Source of the DNA: Ensifer sp. WSM1721
Lineage (GTDB): Bacteria; Pseudomonadota; Alphaproteobacteria; Rhizobiales; Rhizobiaceae
Assembly (NCBI RefSeq): GCF_000513895.2
Contig: NZ_CP165783.1
Location: 1,116,001-1,180,000 of the forward strand
DNA length: 64,000 nt
Reading direction: 5' to 3'
Position numbers and translations under genes: made by a program. A model generated the notes under the pieces. That model was not told where the DNA came from. It made no database searches and was given only the letters and a program-made list of their open reading frames with translations. Shown in pieces: positions 17,658 through 27,349 of the stretch (position 1 is the stretch's first letter; every line of letters begins with the position of its first letter).

Positions 17658-17682
17658 GGAACAAAAACCGCAAGATGAAGTT
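17658..17682 (+). promoter_or_regulatory. EcfG-type promoter candidate, rightward arm of the glycoconjugate locus
   Basis: GGAAC (17658-17662), 16 bases, AGTT (17679-17682), about 90 bases before ATG 17772. Confidence 0.55.
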
Positions 17683-17771
17683 AAGTGCGGGACGCCGCGC
17701 CCTTTATCCAGTCTTCTCAATACGCTGCGCGCGCCGCTCTGCTGGGGCTTTTGAACGCGGGAGGAACAGGC

Positions 17772-18764
17772 ATGAACCTATCGGTGCAGCCAAGGACCGA
17801 CACGATGTCGGCGGCCGTCGTCACGGGCCCCGGCAAAGTTCGCATCGAGACTCTGCCACTGCCGCAGCCAGGACCCCGGCAGGTGCGGATCAGACTGGAG
17901 GGTTGTGGTGTCTGCGCCTCCAACCTCGTGCCCTGGGCAGGACCGGACTGGATGCGCTTTCCGACCGAACCGGGCGCGCTCGGCCACGAAGGTTGGGGCA
18001 TCATCGATGCCGTCGGCGAGGACGTGCACGGCTTCAGGATAGGCGATCGTGTCGCGGCCCTCTCCTATCATGCCTATGCAACTCACGACATCGCCGACCA
18101 GACAGCGATCGCACCCCTGCCCGCGGCGCTTGCCGGTCAGCCCTTTCCCGGCGAGCCGCTCGGCTGCGCCTTCAACATCTTCCGGCGCAGCGCGATCAGG
18201 CCGGGAGAGACCGTGGCTATCATCGGTATCGGCTTTCTCGGGATCCTTCTGACGGAACTCGCAAGTGCCGCAGGCGCGCGGGTTATCGCGATATCGCGCC
18301 GACGTTCCTCGCTCGCTTCGGCCGAGTGCGTCGGCGCAAGCGACGTGATCGCGATGGACGACCATTGGCGGATCATCGAGAAGGTGAAAGAACTGACCGA
18401 AGGACGACTCTGCGACTGTGTCATCGAGGCGGTCGGCAAGCAATGGCCGCTCGATCTTGCCGGCGAGCTGACGAAGGAGAGAGGCCGGCTGGTCATTGCG
18501 GGCTATCACCAGGATGGCCCGCGCCAGATCAACGTGCAGCTCTGGAACTGGCGCGGCCTCGACGTGATCAACGCGCATGAGCGCGATCCCGCCGTCTACA
18601 TGCGCGGCATCCACGAGGCGATCGAGGCAACCGTCGCGGGGCGGCTATCGCCCTTTCGGCTCTACACCCACCGATTTCCGCTCGAGCAATTGGGCGCGGC
18701 GCTCGACATGACCCGCGACCGGCCAGACGGTTTCGTCAAGGCGCTGGTGATCTACCATGAGTGA
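17772..18764 (+). CDS. Zinc-type MDR alcohol/polyol dehydrogenase-like protein
   Basis: 330 aa. Start ATG 17772 after GGGAGGAAC. The N-terminal GroES-like domain holds GCGVCASNLVPWAG (catalytic-zinc Cys region) and GALGHEGWGII (His-Glu). The Rossmann domain has VAIIGIGFLGILLTELA. The structural-zinc four-Cys lobe is not evident. Overall like polyol/threonine-type MDR enzymes. The next gene overlaps it by 8 bases. Within this locus it may oxidise a sugar or inositol intermediate; the substrate is inferred. Confidence 0.82.
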   Translation: MNLSVQPRTDTMSAAVVTGPGKVRIETLPLPQPGPRQVRIRLEGCGVCASNLVPWAGPDWMRFPTEPGALGHEGWGIIDAVGEDVHGFRIGDRVAALSYHAYATHDIADQTAIAPLPAALAGQPFPGEPLGCAFNIFRRSAIRPGETVAIIGIGFLGILLTELASAAGARVIAISRRRSSLASAECVGASDVIAMDDHWRIIEKVKELTEGRLCDCVIEAVGKQWPLDLAGELTKERGRLVIAGYHQDGPRQINVQLWNWRGLDVINAHERDPAVYMRGIHEAIEATVAGRLSPFRLYTHRFPLEQLGAALDMTRDRPDGFVKALVIYHE

Positions 18765-19773
18765 AGCAATGCAGCTTGCGACGGCTGTCAGTCGCCCCCG
18801 CGTCGGCTTTCTCGGGGTCGGAAGAATCGGTCTCCATCGCATGAGGGCGATCGTCGAAACCGGAGCAGTCGAGACGGCCGCGATCTTCGATCCCTCGCCG
18901 GAAATGGCTGCAGCGGCGAGCGAGTTGACGCCGCAGGCCGCCGTCGTAAATTCCCTCGAGGCTTTGCTCGATCAGCAACTCGACGGGCTGGTGATCGCCT
19001 CGCCAAGCGCGCTCCACGCGGCGCAGTCGATCGTGGCTCTGGAGCGAGGCGTGGCGGTTTTTTGCCAGAAGCCGCTCGGCCGCACGCGCGACGAGGCGGC
19101 GGCCGTCGTCGACACGGCCCGACACGCCGACAGGCTGTTGGGAGTCGATCTCTCCTATCGCTACACCGACGGGATGCGGCAGATCCGCGATCTCATCGTC
19201 TCGGGGGGGCTTGGCACCGTCTTCGCGGTGGATCTCACCTTTCACAACGCCTATGGACCGAGCAAGCCGTGGTTCTATGATAAGTCGCTTTCCGGCGGCG
19301 GCTGCGTGATCGACCTCGGCGTACACCTCGTAGACCTCCTCCTGTGGGTTCTTGGCTTCCCGGAGGTCGCCCGGGTCGAGAGCAGGCTCTTTTCCAAGGG
19401 CGCTCGCATCCGCCGCGACGGCGACGAGGTCGAGGACTATGCAGTCGCGACGCTCGAACTTACGAACGGCGTCATCGCCCGGATCGCCTGTTCATGGCAT
19501 TTGCAGGCCGGATGCGATGCGGTGATCACCGCTGACTTCTACGGGACCGAAGGCGGTGCGAGCTTCAGAAACATCGACGGATCGTATCTCGACTTCACGG
19601 CCGAACGGTATCGCGGCACTGAGCGCCAGGTGCTGGCGCTTCCGCCGGACGCCTGGGGCGGGCGTGCCGCAGCGACCTGGGCGGAGCGCCTGGCTGCGGG
19701 GCATCGTTTCGATTCCGAGAATGAGTGCTTCGTAGCAGTGGCCGATGTCCTCGACAGTATCTACGGACGATAG
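18757..19773 (+). CDS. Gfo/Idh/MocA-family oxidoreductase
   Basis: 338 aa. Rossmann motif VGFLGVGRIGLHRM. The usual EKP motif is altered to FCQKPLG (Gln in place of Glu). The C-terminal domain carries SYRYTDGMRQIRDLI, the FHNAYGPSKPWFYDKSLSGGG block and GVHLVDLLLWVLG with the catalytic-type Asp/His. Family members oxidise inositol, glucose-fructose or sugar nucleotides with NAD(P). It overlaps the MDR gene by 8 bases, so the two probably act in sequence. Given the inositol-phosphate synthase further along this arm, inositol-like substrates are plausible. Confidence 0.85.
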   Translation: MSEAMQLATAVSRPRVGFLGVGRIGLHRMRAIVETGAVETAAIFDPSPEMAAAASELTPQAAVVNSLEALLDQQLDGLVIASPSALHAAQSIVALERGVAVFCQKPLGRTRDEAAAVVDTARHADRLLGVDLSYRYTDGMRQIRDLIVSGGLGTVFAVDLTFHNAYGPSKPWFYDKSLSGGGCVIDLGVHLVDLLLWVLGFPEVARVESRLFSKGARIRRDGDEVEDYAVATLELTNGVIARIACSWHLQAGCDAVITADFYGTEGGASFRNIDGSYLDFTAERYRGTERQVLALPPDAWGGRAAATWAERLAAGHRFDSENECFVAVADVLDSIYGR

Positions 19774-19803
19774 ACGGCTGCTGTCCTCCATCGCGCGACA
19801 GGG

Positions 19804-21564
19804 TCACGATCCGTCGCCGTCAATCCGGGTTGAGAGGCGCGTCGCATAGCGAGACGCCGCCGCCTCCAGCCGCGGAACTTCGTCGGCTGCGGCTGCGGGC
19901 TTTGCCGAGCTCCATAAGCCGAGCTGGAAGGCGAGATAGCAAATCTCGAACATCGCCTGCAGTTCGGCAGGAACGGCGCGGCAGCTTTCCCGCGACACAG
20001 CTGCGCTGAGGTCAGCCGCTTCCTGCTTCGAGAACTCGAATTCGACGCAGGCGCCCGCTATGTCCCAGGCGACATCCTGGCAACCGATGAGGTCGTGAGC
20101 GGCGCTGTGATCGAGCGCATCGGTTTTGATGAAGCGCTGCGCGCCCGTAACCAGCCACTCCCAGGAGTGAAGCCGATTGTCGGTGTCGACCGGCCGCACC
20201 ACGCGGTCATAGTCCGGAGCACCGGCCAGCCGCTCCTTAAGCCGGGATGCAACCGCCGCCCCCAGTGCCTCTTCCGTATTCACCAGGGCCATCTCGGATA
20301 GTTCGGAAAGTGAGGCGCCGCCGGTTGCCGGTGGCGGCAGATGACGCGCTCGAAATCCGAGGTAGCGGCCGAGGTGGTCTATGAAGACCGCTCGGCGGAA
20401 TTCTCCTGAAGCCATCGGTCGCGCAGGCACCCATTTCTGCACCAGGAAGCCGTGGCACAGTCCCGCGACCGGGGGTGTGAAGCCGTTTTCCGCAAGAAGA
20501 CGGGCCTTGGCAAGCTTGCGTTCTCCGGCCTGTCCAAGCCCTGCGAATTTGACGAGCCATGCCCCGTCAGCCGTGTGTGCGAGGAATTTTCGCCGCTCGA
20601 ACCTCGGATCGGCAGGCGGCCACGCCTGATGATCGCCGCAGAGGGCGTGGCGCCAGGCGCCGCCGGAAACATCTCGAAGCGGCTCGAGGAGCGGGCCGAC
20701 AAGCCCGCTCACCCAGGTGGCGAGCCGGTGTACGGGCGAAGCTGCTCCAAACATAAGCTCATCCATCTCGACGACGTGGCGGGGCCGTGATGCCCAGCGT
20801 TCACGGTGAGCTTGGCTGGCTTGCGGTCCAAGTTCTCCCCTGTGGCCGGGAAAGAAATGGATGCGGTCTTCGCTGACGCCGTGCTCCAAGAGCCAATCAG
20901 CCACGCCGCCGAAGGAACTGCCCGAAAGGCCCGGCCCCTCGTCGGCAATCGCGAAGTCGGCGGTGGTGTCCTTAAGGAGTTGTCGCGAAAGCCGGGCACC
21001 GACCTCGATCGTTCTCCGGAAAGGATGACCGACCGGCCGTACGGTGACCGGGCTCCGTGCCCGGATGGCTGTAGCGACTGCAGCCGAAAGGCTTATGCCG
21101 ATCGAGCGAATGCCGATAACAACGGTTTTTGCACCGAGCCCGGAGTGCCTCGCCGCCTCCATGTAAGCTTCCGGGTAGAGCGCGTAGAAGGCGTAGCCCT
21201 CCGCCTCCTTGATGGAGAGCGGCAACGGCGCCCGAAGCTCCTGGAGAAGTGCCCAAACACGCCTCGGCAGCGCCAAGGGACCGGAGAAGCTCTGGGACCA
21301 GGATGTGGCAACGAGCCGCGCCAACTCGAGGAGCAGAACACCAGAGTCTTCGCGCCTTGCCGATGTCTCGTCGGCCCTGAGAGCCTCGAACTCGAGATCC
21401 GACAGTCCCTGCACCAGTTCGCCGGCGCTAAGCAGTATGCCGACGAGTGCGGAATGGCGGTCGAGACCGGGCGGCTGGTGCTCGATCGCCCACAGCCGCT
21501 CGGCGATGGCCTCGCACAAGCTGTCGGCGCTCTCGCGCCGCTTCGGGTCACCATAAACGAGCAT
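19804..21564 (-). CDS. Unknown two-part protein: phosphoribosyltransferase-like middle and kinase-like C-terminus
   Basis: 586 aa from ATG 21564, chosen for AAGAGG 7 bases upstream; an ATG at 21645 is possible. Residues about 145-220 resemble a PRTase fold: [17 protein letters not shown], then [15 protein letters not shown], which looks like a PRPP-binding loop. Residues about 330-560 resemble an APH-type small-molecule kinase ([33 protein letters not shown]), though the catalytic HxD is not obvious. It lies on the opposite strand within the rightward glycoconjugate arm, divergent from inositol-phosphate synthase. Function unknown; both domain calls are tentative. Confidence 0.6.
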   Translation of the reverse strand: MLVYGDPKRRESADSLCEAIAERLWAIEHQPPGLDRHSALVGILLSAGELVQGLSDLEFEALRADETSARREDSGVLLLELARLVATSWSQSFSGPLALPRRVWALLQELRAPLPLSIKEAEGYAFYALYPEAYMEAARHSGLGAKTVVIGIRSIGISLSAAVATAIRARSPVTVRPVGHPFRRTIEVGARLSRQLLKDTTADFAIADEGPGLSGSSFGGVADWLLEHGVSEDRIHFFPGHRGELGPQASQAHRERWASRPRHVVEMDELMFGAASPVHRLATWVSGLVGPLLEPLRDVSGGAWRHALCGDHQAWPPADPRFERRKFLAHTADGAWLVKFAGLGQAGERKLAKARLLAENGFTPPVAGLCHGFLVQKWVPARPMASGEFRRAVFIDHLGRYLGFRARHLPPPATGGASLSELSEMALVNTEEALGAAVASRLKERLAGAPDYDRVVRPVDTDNRLHSWEWLVTGAQRFIKTDALDHSAAHDLIGCQDVAWDIAGACVEFEFSKQEAADLSAAVSRESCRAVPAELQAMFEICYLAFQLGLWSSAKPAAAADEVPRLEAAASRYATRLSTRIDGDGS

Positions 21565-21637
21565 CGCCACGCCTCTTGCCCATTCGCGTTGAACGCGCGG
21601 CCGGCAAAATCGATCCGCGCCATACGTGCGCCAGAAG

Positions 21638-21662
21638 GGAACCATTCCGGCATGCGCGGGTT
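21638..21662 (+). promoter_or_regulatory. EcfG-type promoter candidate for inositol-3-phosphate synthase
   Basis: GGAAC (21638-21642), 16 bases, GGTT (21659-21662), 37 bases before ATG 21700. Confidence 0.55.
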
Positions 21663-21699
21663 TGGCAGGGATTGTAGATGCTCGCAGGGAGTGGCGCAG

Positions 21700-22799
<1,100 letters not shown>

Positions 22800-22803
<4 letters not shown>

Positions 22804-23399
22804 CGACCACGTTTCTTCTTGTGCGGCACGCCGCCCACGACAGGATCGGCAGCTTCCTGGCCGGGCGCACCGGCGACGTGCCGCTCGGCAGCGCCGGCCT
22901 CGAACAGGCCCAACGCTTGGCGGCGCGCCTCGCCCGCGAGGATATAGGTTCGATCTATGCGAGCCCGCGCAAGCGCACCCAGGAAACCGCAGCCGCGATC
23001 GCCGCCGCGGTCGAGATTGAAGAGGTGGCTACGGCCGAGGAACTTGACGAGGTGGACTTCGGAACCTGGTCCGGCAAGACCTTCGAAGTGCTCAATGCGG
23101 ACCCGCATTGGCGGCAATGGAACTCCATTCGGAGTCTCATCCGCGCTCCCGACGGCGAGACGATGCTGGATGTTCAACGGCGGATTATGGAACTCGTCGC
23201 AGCACTGGCCATGGGCAGCAGCGAGAGGAAGATCGTTCTGGTTAGCCACGCCGATGTCATCAAGGCCCTGATCTGCCATGTTCTTGGCCTCTCGGTAGAC
23301 GCCTGGCCCCGCTTCGACATCGCACCCGCCTCGGTCTCTGCAGTGGTGGTCGGCGATTGGGGAGCGAAAGTCCTGACATTGAATGAGGGCCTGTGCTGA
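22800..23399 (+). CDS. Histidine phosphatase family protein (candidate inositol-phosphate or sugar-phosphate phosphatase)
   Basis: 199 aa. The start is GTG 22800, overlapping the synthase TGA (GTGA). The usual RHG motif is LLVRHAAHD (RHA). Also present: [15 protein letters not shown] with the second phosphate-pocket Arg, [17 protein letters not shown] with the acid/base Glu, and [13 protein letters not shown] with the second catalytic His. Translational coupling to the synthase suggests it may dephosphorylate inositol phosphate; that is inference. CobC- or PGAM-like roles are alternatives. Confidence 0.87.
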
Positions 23400-23471
23400 G
23401 CGCGACGAACTCGAGGAGCCGCTCCATCCCGTAGACACCCGCCGGCCCTTTCCGGCAGCTCGGAGGTACTT

Positions 23472-24449
23472 ATGATCGAAGCCGCCATGATCTGGAACGA
23501 ACCCAACAACAAGTCGCATTGGGATCCTGAGATCGATCCAGACTGGAGTCGTTTTGCACACATGGCGAAGCTGGCGGCGGATGCGATTCACGATGTGAAC
23601 CCGGGCCTCACACGCGTGCTCGGAGGCATTTCGCCGATCGATCCGGATTTCCTGGCGCTGATGAAGTCCCATGGCGTTCTCGACCATGTCGACGCGGTCG
23701 CCGCCCACGGCTTTCCGCTCGACTGGAATCTCTGGCAGATTCATGAATGGCCTCAGAAGATCGAAGAGCTTCGCGCCGTCACGGATTTGCCGATATGGGT
23801 CAGTGAGGTTGGCGTCTCCACCTTTGGTGCCGAAGAGGTGCAGCTTTGGGGACTGAGGAGAACCGCCGAACTGCTCAAGGGCAAGGTCGAGCGCATTCAA
23901 TGGTACAGCCTCTACGACCTGCCGCGCGCCTGGCCGGCAACCACTCGGCACAAGGAGGCGGAGGGGTCTTCCTACTATCGGCATTTCTACATGGGCCTCC
24001 TGCGCGAGGACGGCTCGCCCAAGCCGGCGCTGGAGGAATTTGCGAAGCACACGCCTGATATCGGCTTGATGCAATGGTTCCATTTCGAGGATCACAGGCT
24101 TCTCGACGCCGTCAAATGGATGAAGCGGCTCGGAGTGACCTATCTGCGCACCGGCCTTTCCTGGGCCGACCGCTTCCGGCCCGATGCGCTCGCCTGGTTC
24201 GACCGCCAGATGGAAGCGCTCGAGGACTTCAATGTGACCGTCACCTTCTGCTTCACGCCGCAACACAGGGGCATTGCTCCTCACCATACGAGCGCCCCAT
24301 GGGTGCCGGAGGAGTTCGCCGCCTTTTGTGCCGAAATGACGTCGCGCTATGCGCGCCCGTCAAAATCCCTCGACCTCATCGGCCGATCACCTCATTCTTC
24401 CCGCCAGCCGATGCGGCCCACGACCTTTCCGACCCAGCCACGCGAGTAG
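23472..24449 (+). CDS. Glycoside hydrolase (beta-xylosidase-like) that appears circularly permuted
   Basis: 325 aa from ATG 23472 with GGAGGT upstream. It opens directly at MIWNEPNNKSHWD, the acid/base NEP motif that normally ends strand 4 of a GH-A TIM barrel (Glu10), and has the nucleophile motif WVSEVGVS (Glu112). What normally comes first in the fold, WMKRLGVTYLRTGLSWAD through VTVTFCFTPQHRG and FAAFCAEMTSRYA, lies at the C-terminus (about 210-290). So strands 4-8 seem to precede strands 1-3. The last 35 residues overlap the convergent gene by 58 bases and look unrelated to the fold. Probably cytoplasmic; no signal peptide. Confidence 0.72.
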   Translation: MIEAAMIWNEPNNKSHWDPEIDPDWSRFAHMAKLAADAIHDVNPGLTRVLGGISPIDPDFLALMKSHGVLDHVDAVAAHGFPLDWNLWQIHEWPQKIEELRAVTDLPIWVSEVGVSTFGAEEVQLWGLRRTAELLKGKVERIQWYSLYDLPRAWPATTRHKEAEGSSYYRHFYMGLLREDGSPKPALEEFAKHTPDIGLMQWFHFEDHRLLDAVKWMKRLGVTYLRTGLSWADRFRPDALAWFDRQMEALEDFNVTVTFCFTPQHRGIAPHHTSAPWVPEEFAAFCAEMTSRYARPSKSLDLIGRSPHSSRQPMRPTTFPTQPRE

Positions 24450-25813
24450 GTGACGCCCTGATAGAGGGCGAGCGACGCGGAGGCCCAGCCCATATAAAGC
24501 ATTGGCAGATGCAGCACCCGGGCAAGCCAGAACACGCGATGGCTCCAGGCGCTGATCGAACTGCGCATCCAGTAGATCAGCATGCGCCGCGCCGCGAGGC
24601 CGGTGAACTTAGGTGCTACGCGCTTGACCGGCCTGACGCCTGAACGCGGCCAGCTCAGGCGGAAGGCGAGGCCCTCGCGCCGTTGCCTGAAACCAGCCGC
24701 CTGTGTCTGCACCACGAAGGCGCTGTCCACTTGCCGCAGCTCAAGCCGTCCCTCGCGGGCGGCGCGACTGATCAGACTGTGAAGGAGAGGAGAGCGGATA
24801 ACGACGACATTCGTGCCCCGGCCATCGGAGGTATAAGGTTCCACCCAGGCATCGCCGAACGAAATATCGGCCGTTTCGGCGGTAATGTCGTCGCAGAAAT
24901 TGCAAGCGGAATTCTGGAAGAAACCGGCGCCCCAGTCGCCGTCGACCAGATGCCACCAGTCCTTGCTTCGCGTGCTGCCGTCTTTCAGGCGCAGATGGGC
25001 CATGTACCAGTTCGCGGGCCTGCGGGCGTCCTTCAGCCGGTAGTCGACGCCCGACACCGTGCCGATCCGTTCGCCCATCTGCCAGGCGAAGCTCTCGACG
25101 AAGCGCGCGCTTTTCATGTGCCCGCAAAAGAGGCCGAGCGTGAAGGCGATGCGCTCGCGAAGCACTGCATCCCGCAGGCACAAGAGATGCACAGCCTTGA
25201 CGAAACAAGGAATGCCAACAACCGCGTAGCGGCCGGGCCGGCGTCGCATTTCGTCGATGACCCCGGACAATTCCACGGGGTAGTAGCGCGATTTGGCGCC
25301 CTGGCGGAGGCCCTCTATCGTCCGCGAAATCCGGTACCGGAAATGGGGTTGGCGATTATCCTCGTCCTCGGCCCGTGGGACGACATGCGCAACGCCGTCC
25401 ACCAGATTCTTTTCCAGGAGCTCGGCGGCTGTCCAGTTTGCCAGCCCGCCGGAGCTGCCGTCCGCCCTGAACGTGCCCTCTTCGACATGCCCGACATAGG
25501 CCGCCTCGAAGCGGCCGATCAGTGGATCGCTATGCCTTGCCGAAGGAAACTGGGCGGCAGCGATTTCGTCTTCGTTCCTGGAATGGGGAGAGAACGGGCA
25601 GATTTGACCGAATTGCCGCTGATCGTGACCTTCCGCATGGCGAGACCAGACCGGCTTGAGCTGACCGTAGCGATCGAAATGCATCGCCGCGATGCTTTCG
25701 TCCGACTGCGCCACACAGGCACCGCAACCGATACAAAGCCCCGATCTGCGCATCTGTCCGGGCGAGAGCGCAGCATCGTCCGACGGAGTCTTGAAGCGGT
25801 CAATCGAGGACAT
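24392..25813 (-). CDS. FrhB-like coenzyme F420 hydrogenase/dehydrogenase beta-subunit family protein
   Basis: 473 aa from ATG 25813, overlapping the upstream pyruvyl-transferase stop by 14 bases. The N-terminus has a 4Fe-4S motif CIGCGACVAQ and a further ICPF. The middle is FrhB-like: GSSGGLANWTAAELLE, VVGIPCFVKAVHLL, GLFCGHMKS, ACNFCDDITAETADISFGDAW. The C-terminal 80 residues are hydrophobic, suggesting membrane association. In this setting FrhB-like proteins accompany polysaccharide pyruvyl transferases rather than F420 metabolism, and their reaction is unproven. Confidence 0.82.
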   Translation of the reverse strand: MSSIDRFKTPSDDAALSPGQMRRSGLCIGCGACVAQSDESIAAMHFDRYGQLKPVWSRHAEGHDQRQFGQICPFSPHSRNEDEIAAAQFPSARHSDPLIGRFEAAYVGHVEEGTFRADGSSGGLANWTAAELLEKNLVDGVAHVVPRAEDEDNRQPHFRYRISRTIEGLRQGAKSRYYPVELSGVIDEMRRRPGRYAVVGIPCFVKAVHLLCLRDAVLRERIAFTLGLFCGHMKSARFVESFAWQMGERIGTVSGVDYRLKDARRPANWYMAHLRLKDGSTRSKDWWHLVDGDWGAGFFQNSACNFCDDITAETADISFGDAWVEPYTSDGRGTNVVVIRSPLLHSLISRAAREGRLELRQVDSAFVVQTQAAGFRQRREGLAFRLSWPRSGVRPVKRVAPKFTGLAARRMLIYWMRSSISAWSHRVFWLARVLHLPMLYMGWASASLALYQGVTYSRGWVGKVVGRIGWREE

Positions 25814-26864
25814 TTTCCAGATAACCCTGGGATTGTCGGCGGAGGCTCGCGAGCCGGCGCGCGATGGCGGGGTCCAATACATCGCCGAGAATGTCCGCAT
25901 AGCTCCCCTGAGGCGTGTCGGCCGATACGAGATTTCTGTCGGCCCCCACCAAACGCGCGAGGTCGCGAATCTTGTTGGAACGGTAATCGGAAAGGACGCA
26001 GACGAACGGTTTGGCGTTCAACAGCGAGAACACGCAGCCATGAAAGAAATTCGTGGCAACGGCATCGGCATCGGCAATGAAGCCGGCGAAGTCATCGGGC
26101 CCCGCATCGATCCACTGTTCGTCGACCCAGTCGTTGCGATAGCCTATGCTGACGAGAGGGACAGAGCGGGACGCCGCCCATTGGCGGACTCCCGACTGGA
26201 ACCAGCCCGGAAACGAATGGCCGTAGACTGCGACGTAAGGCGGGGTTCTTGTGGCTCCGCGGAACGGTGCGATCTTTTCCGGAAATTGAAGGCACGGATC
26301 AAGAACAAGCTCCGCCCGGCGTCCCAATATGCTCTCCACGATCGTTCTTGAATTGTCGTCACGCACGGAAATTCTGTCGAACTTACGCAGCCTGTCCGCC
26401 CAATGACTTTCGAGCCCGTTCGCGGCGGGATGGCTCCCGAAGGTCGCGGCATAGGAGACGACCCGCCGTGCAGCGAGGCCTTCGCCATAGAAAATGGGGT
26501 GCCCGCCATACCATGGGTGGCGCAGGTTCCAGACCTCGTCGCTTCCGACGACGACGAGATCATAGCTTTCGAGGTCGGGCGGCTCGTCGAGCGGAAAGGC
26601 TCGGCTCAGCGGGTATGTCGCAAAGGCCTCGATGAACTTCCTGATCTTCGAGGAATAGAGGGGCAGGTCCGACTGCGCCGTTCTCTTCGGCAGAAGCGGC
26701 TGCAGCGCGCAGCGCCACTCGGCGCGGTCGATGCGGCGGGAGCAATGATCGAGGACAACCGGATTGGCACCGAGCGAACGAAGACCGTCCACGAGACAGC
26801 GCGCCTGCCAGAACGATCCGTAGTTGATGCAGCGATGAAAGGTCAGGACACCCAGTTTGGGCAA
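25800..26864 (-). CDS. Polysaccharide pyruvyl transferase family protein
   Basis: 354 aa. The start is TTG 26864 with AGAGG upstream. WcaK/CsaB-like: LTFHRCINYGSFWQARCLVDGL, YDLVVVGSDEVWNLRHPW (conserved SDxxW), ISVRDDNSRTIVE, FIADADAVATNFFHGCVFSLL (family His) and KPFVCVLSDYRSNKI. These enzymes add ketal-linked pyruvate from PEP to sugars of exopolysaccharides or cell-wall polymers. It is paired with the FrhB-like gene by a 14-base overlap. No polymerase genes are immediately adjacent. Confidence 0.87.
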   Translation of the reverse strand: MPKLGVLTFHRCINYGSFWQARCLVDGLRSLGANPVVLDHCSRRIDRAEWRCALQPLLPKRTAQSDLPLYSSKIRKFIEAFATYPLSRAFPLDEPPDLESYDLVVVGSDEVWNLRHPWYGGHPIFYGEGLAARRVVSYAATFGSHPAANGLESHWADRLRKFDRISVRDDNSRTIVESILGRRAELVLDPCLQFPEKIAPFRGATRTPPYVAVYGHSFPGWFQSGVRQWAASRSVPLVSIGYRNDWVDEQWIDAGPDDFAGFIADADAVATNFFHGCVFSLLNAKPFVCVLSDYRSNKIRDLARLVGADRNLVSADTPQGSYADILGDVLDPAIARRLASLRRQSQGYLENVLD

Positions 26865-26945
26865 TGGCCTCTACCTCATGGTCCGTGTAGCGGTACACTC
26901 CGGCGCGCTTTCAGCATCGACCCGAGAGCCGGCCCCTTCGCCGAA

Positions 26946-27221
26946 TCAGTCGAAGATGGTTGCCTTTGCGCCTTCGTATTCCCGCGCAAGCGCCTCGATT
27001 GCCGCCGACGCTTCTTTGAAGGTCCAGCCGGCATCTTCCGCCTTGTGGGCAAGATCGCGCAATTCGTCCGTCATCTCCCCGCCCATCGCGGCAACGATAC
27101 TGTCTTGCGACGTCGCAGCCATATCGGACACTGCGGGCCTGAGAGCCGCGATGCAATCCGCCTGCCGCCCCGGGTAATTGGAAGCTTGCTGGGGCGGGGA
27201 AATCGCGTGTGAGTCCTCCAT
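26946..27221 (-). CDS. Small hypothetical protein (91 aa)
   Basis: Start 27221 (MEDSHAISPPQQ) is favoured by GGAGAGAAAG directly upstream. The protein is soluble and Ala/Asp/Glu-rich. The C-terminal half is helical (ELRDLAHKAEDAGWTFKEASAAIEALAREYEGAK). No family was recognised. An EcfG-like motif precedes it at 27270-27294. Confidence 0.55.
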   Translation of the reverse strand: MEDSHAISPPQQASNYPGRQADCIAALRPAVSDMAATSQDSIVAAMGGEMTDELRDLAHKAEDAGWTFKEASAAIEALAREYEGAKATIFD

Positions 27222-27269
27222 CTTTCTCTCCATCGCTGTCGGGGTGGTTTCTCTTGCAACGGAAGAGTT

Positions 27270-27294
27270 AATGACGAGCATCGGCAATTGTTCC
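27270..27294 (-). promoter_or_regulatory. EcfG-type promoter candidate
   Basis: On the minus strand GGAAC (27294-27290), 16 bases, CATT (27273-27270), about 50 bases before ATG 27221. Confidence 0.45.
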
Positions 27295-27349
27295 TCGGTA
27301 GCTCGTTCCGGGAACGGGAAGCTGCCGACTTCCGCGGTTGAGCGCGGCC

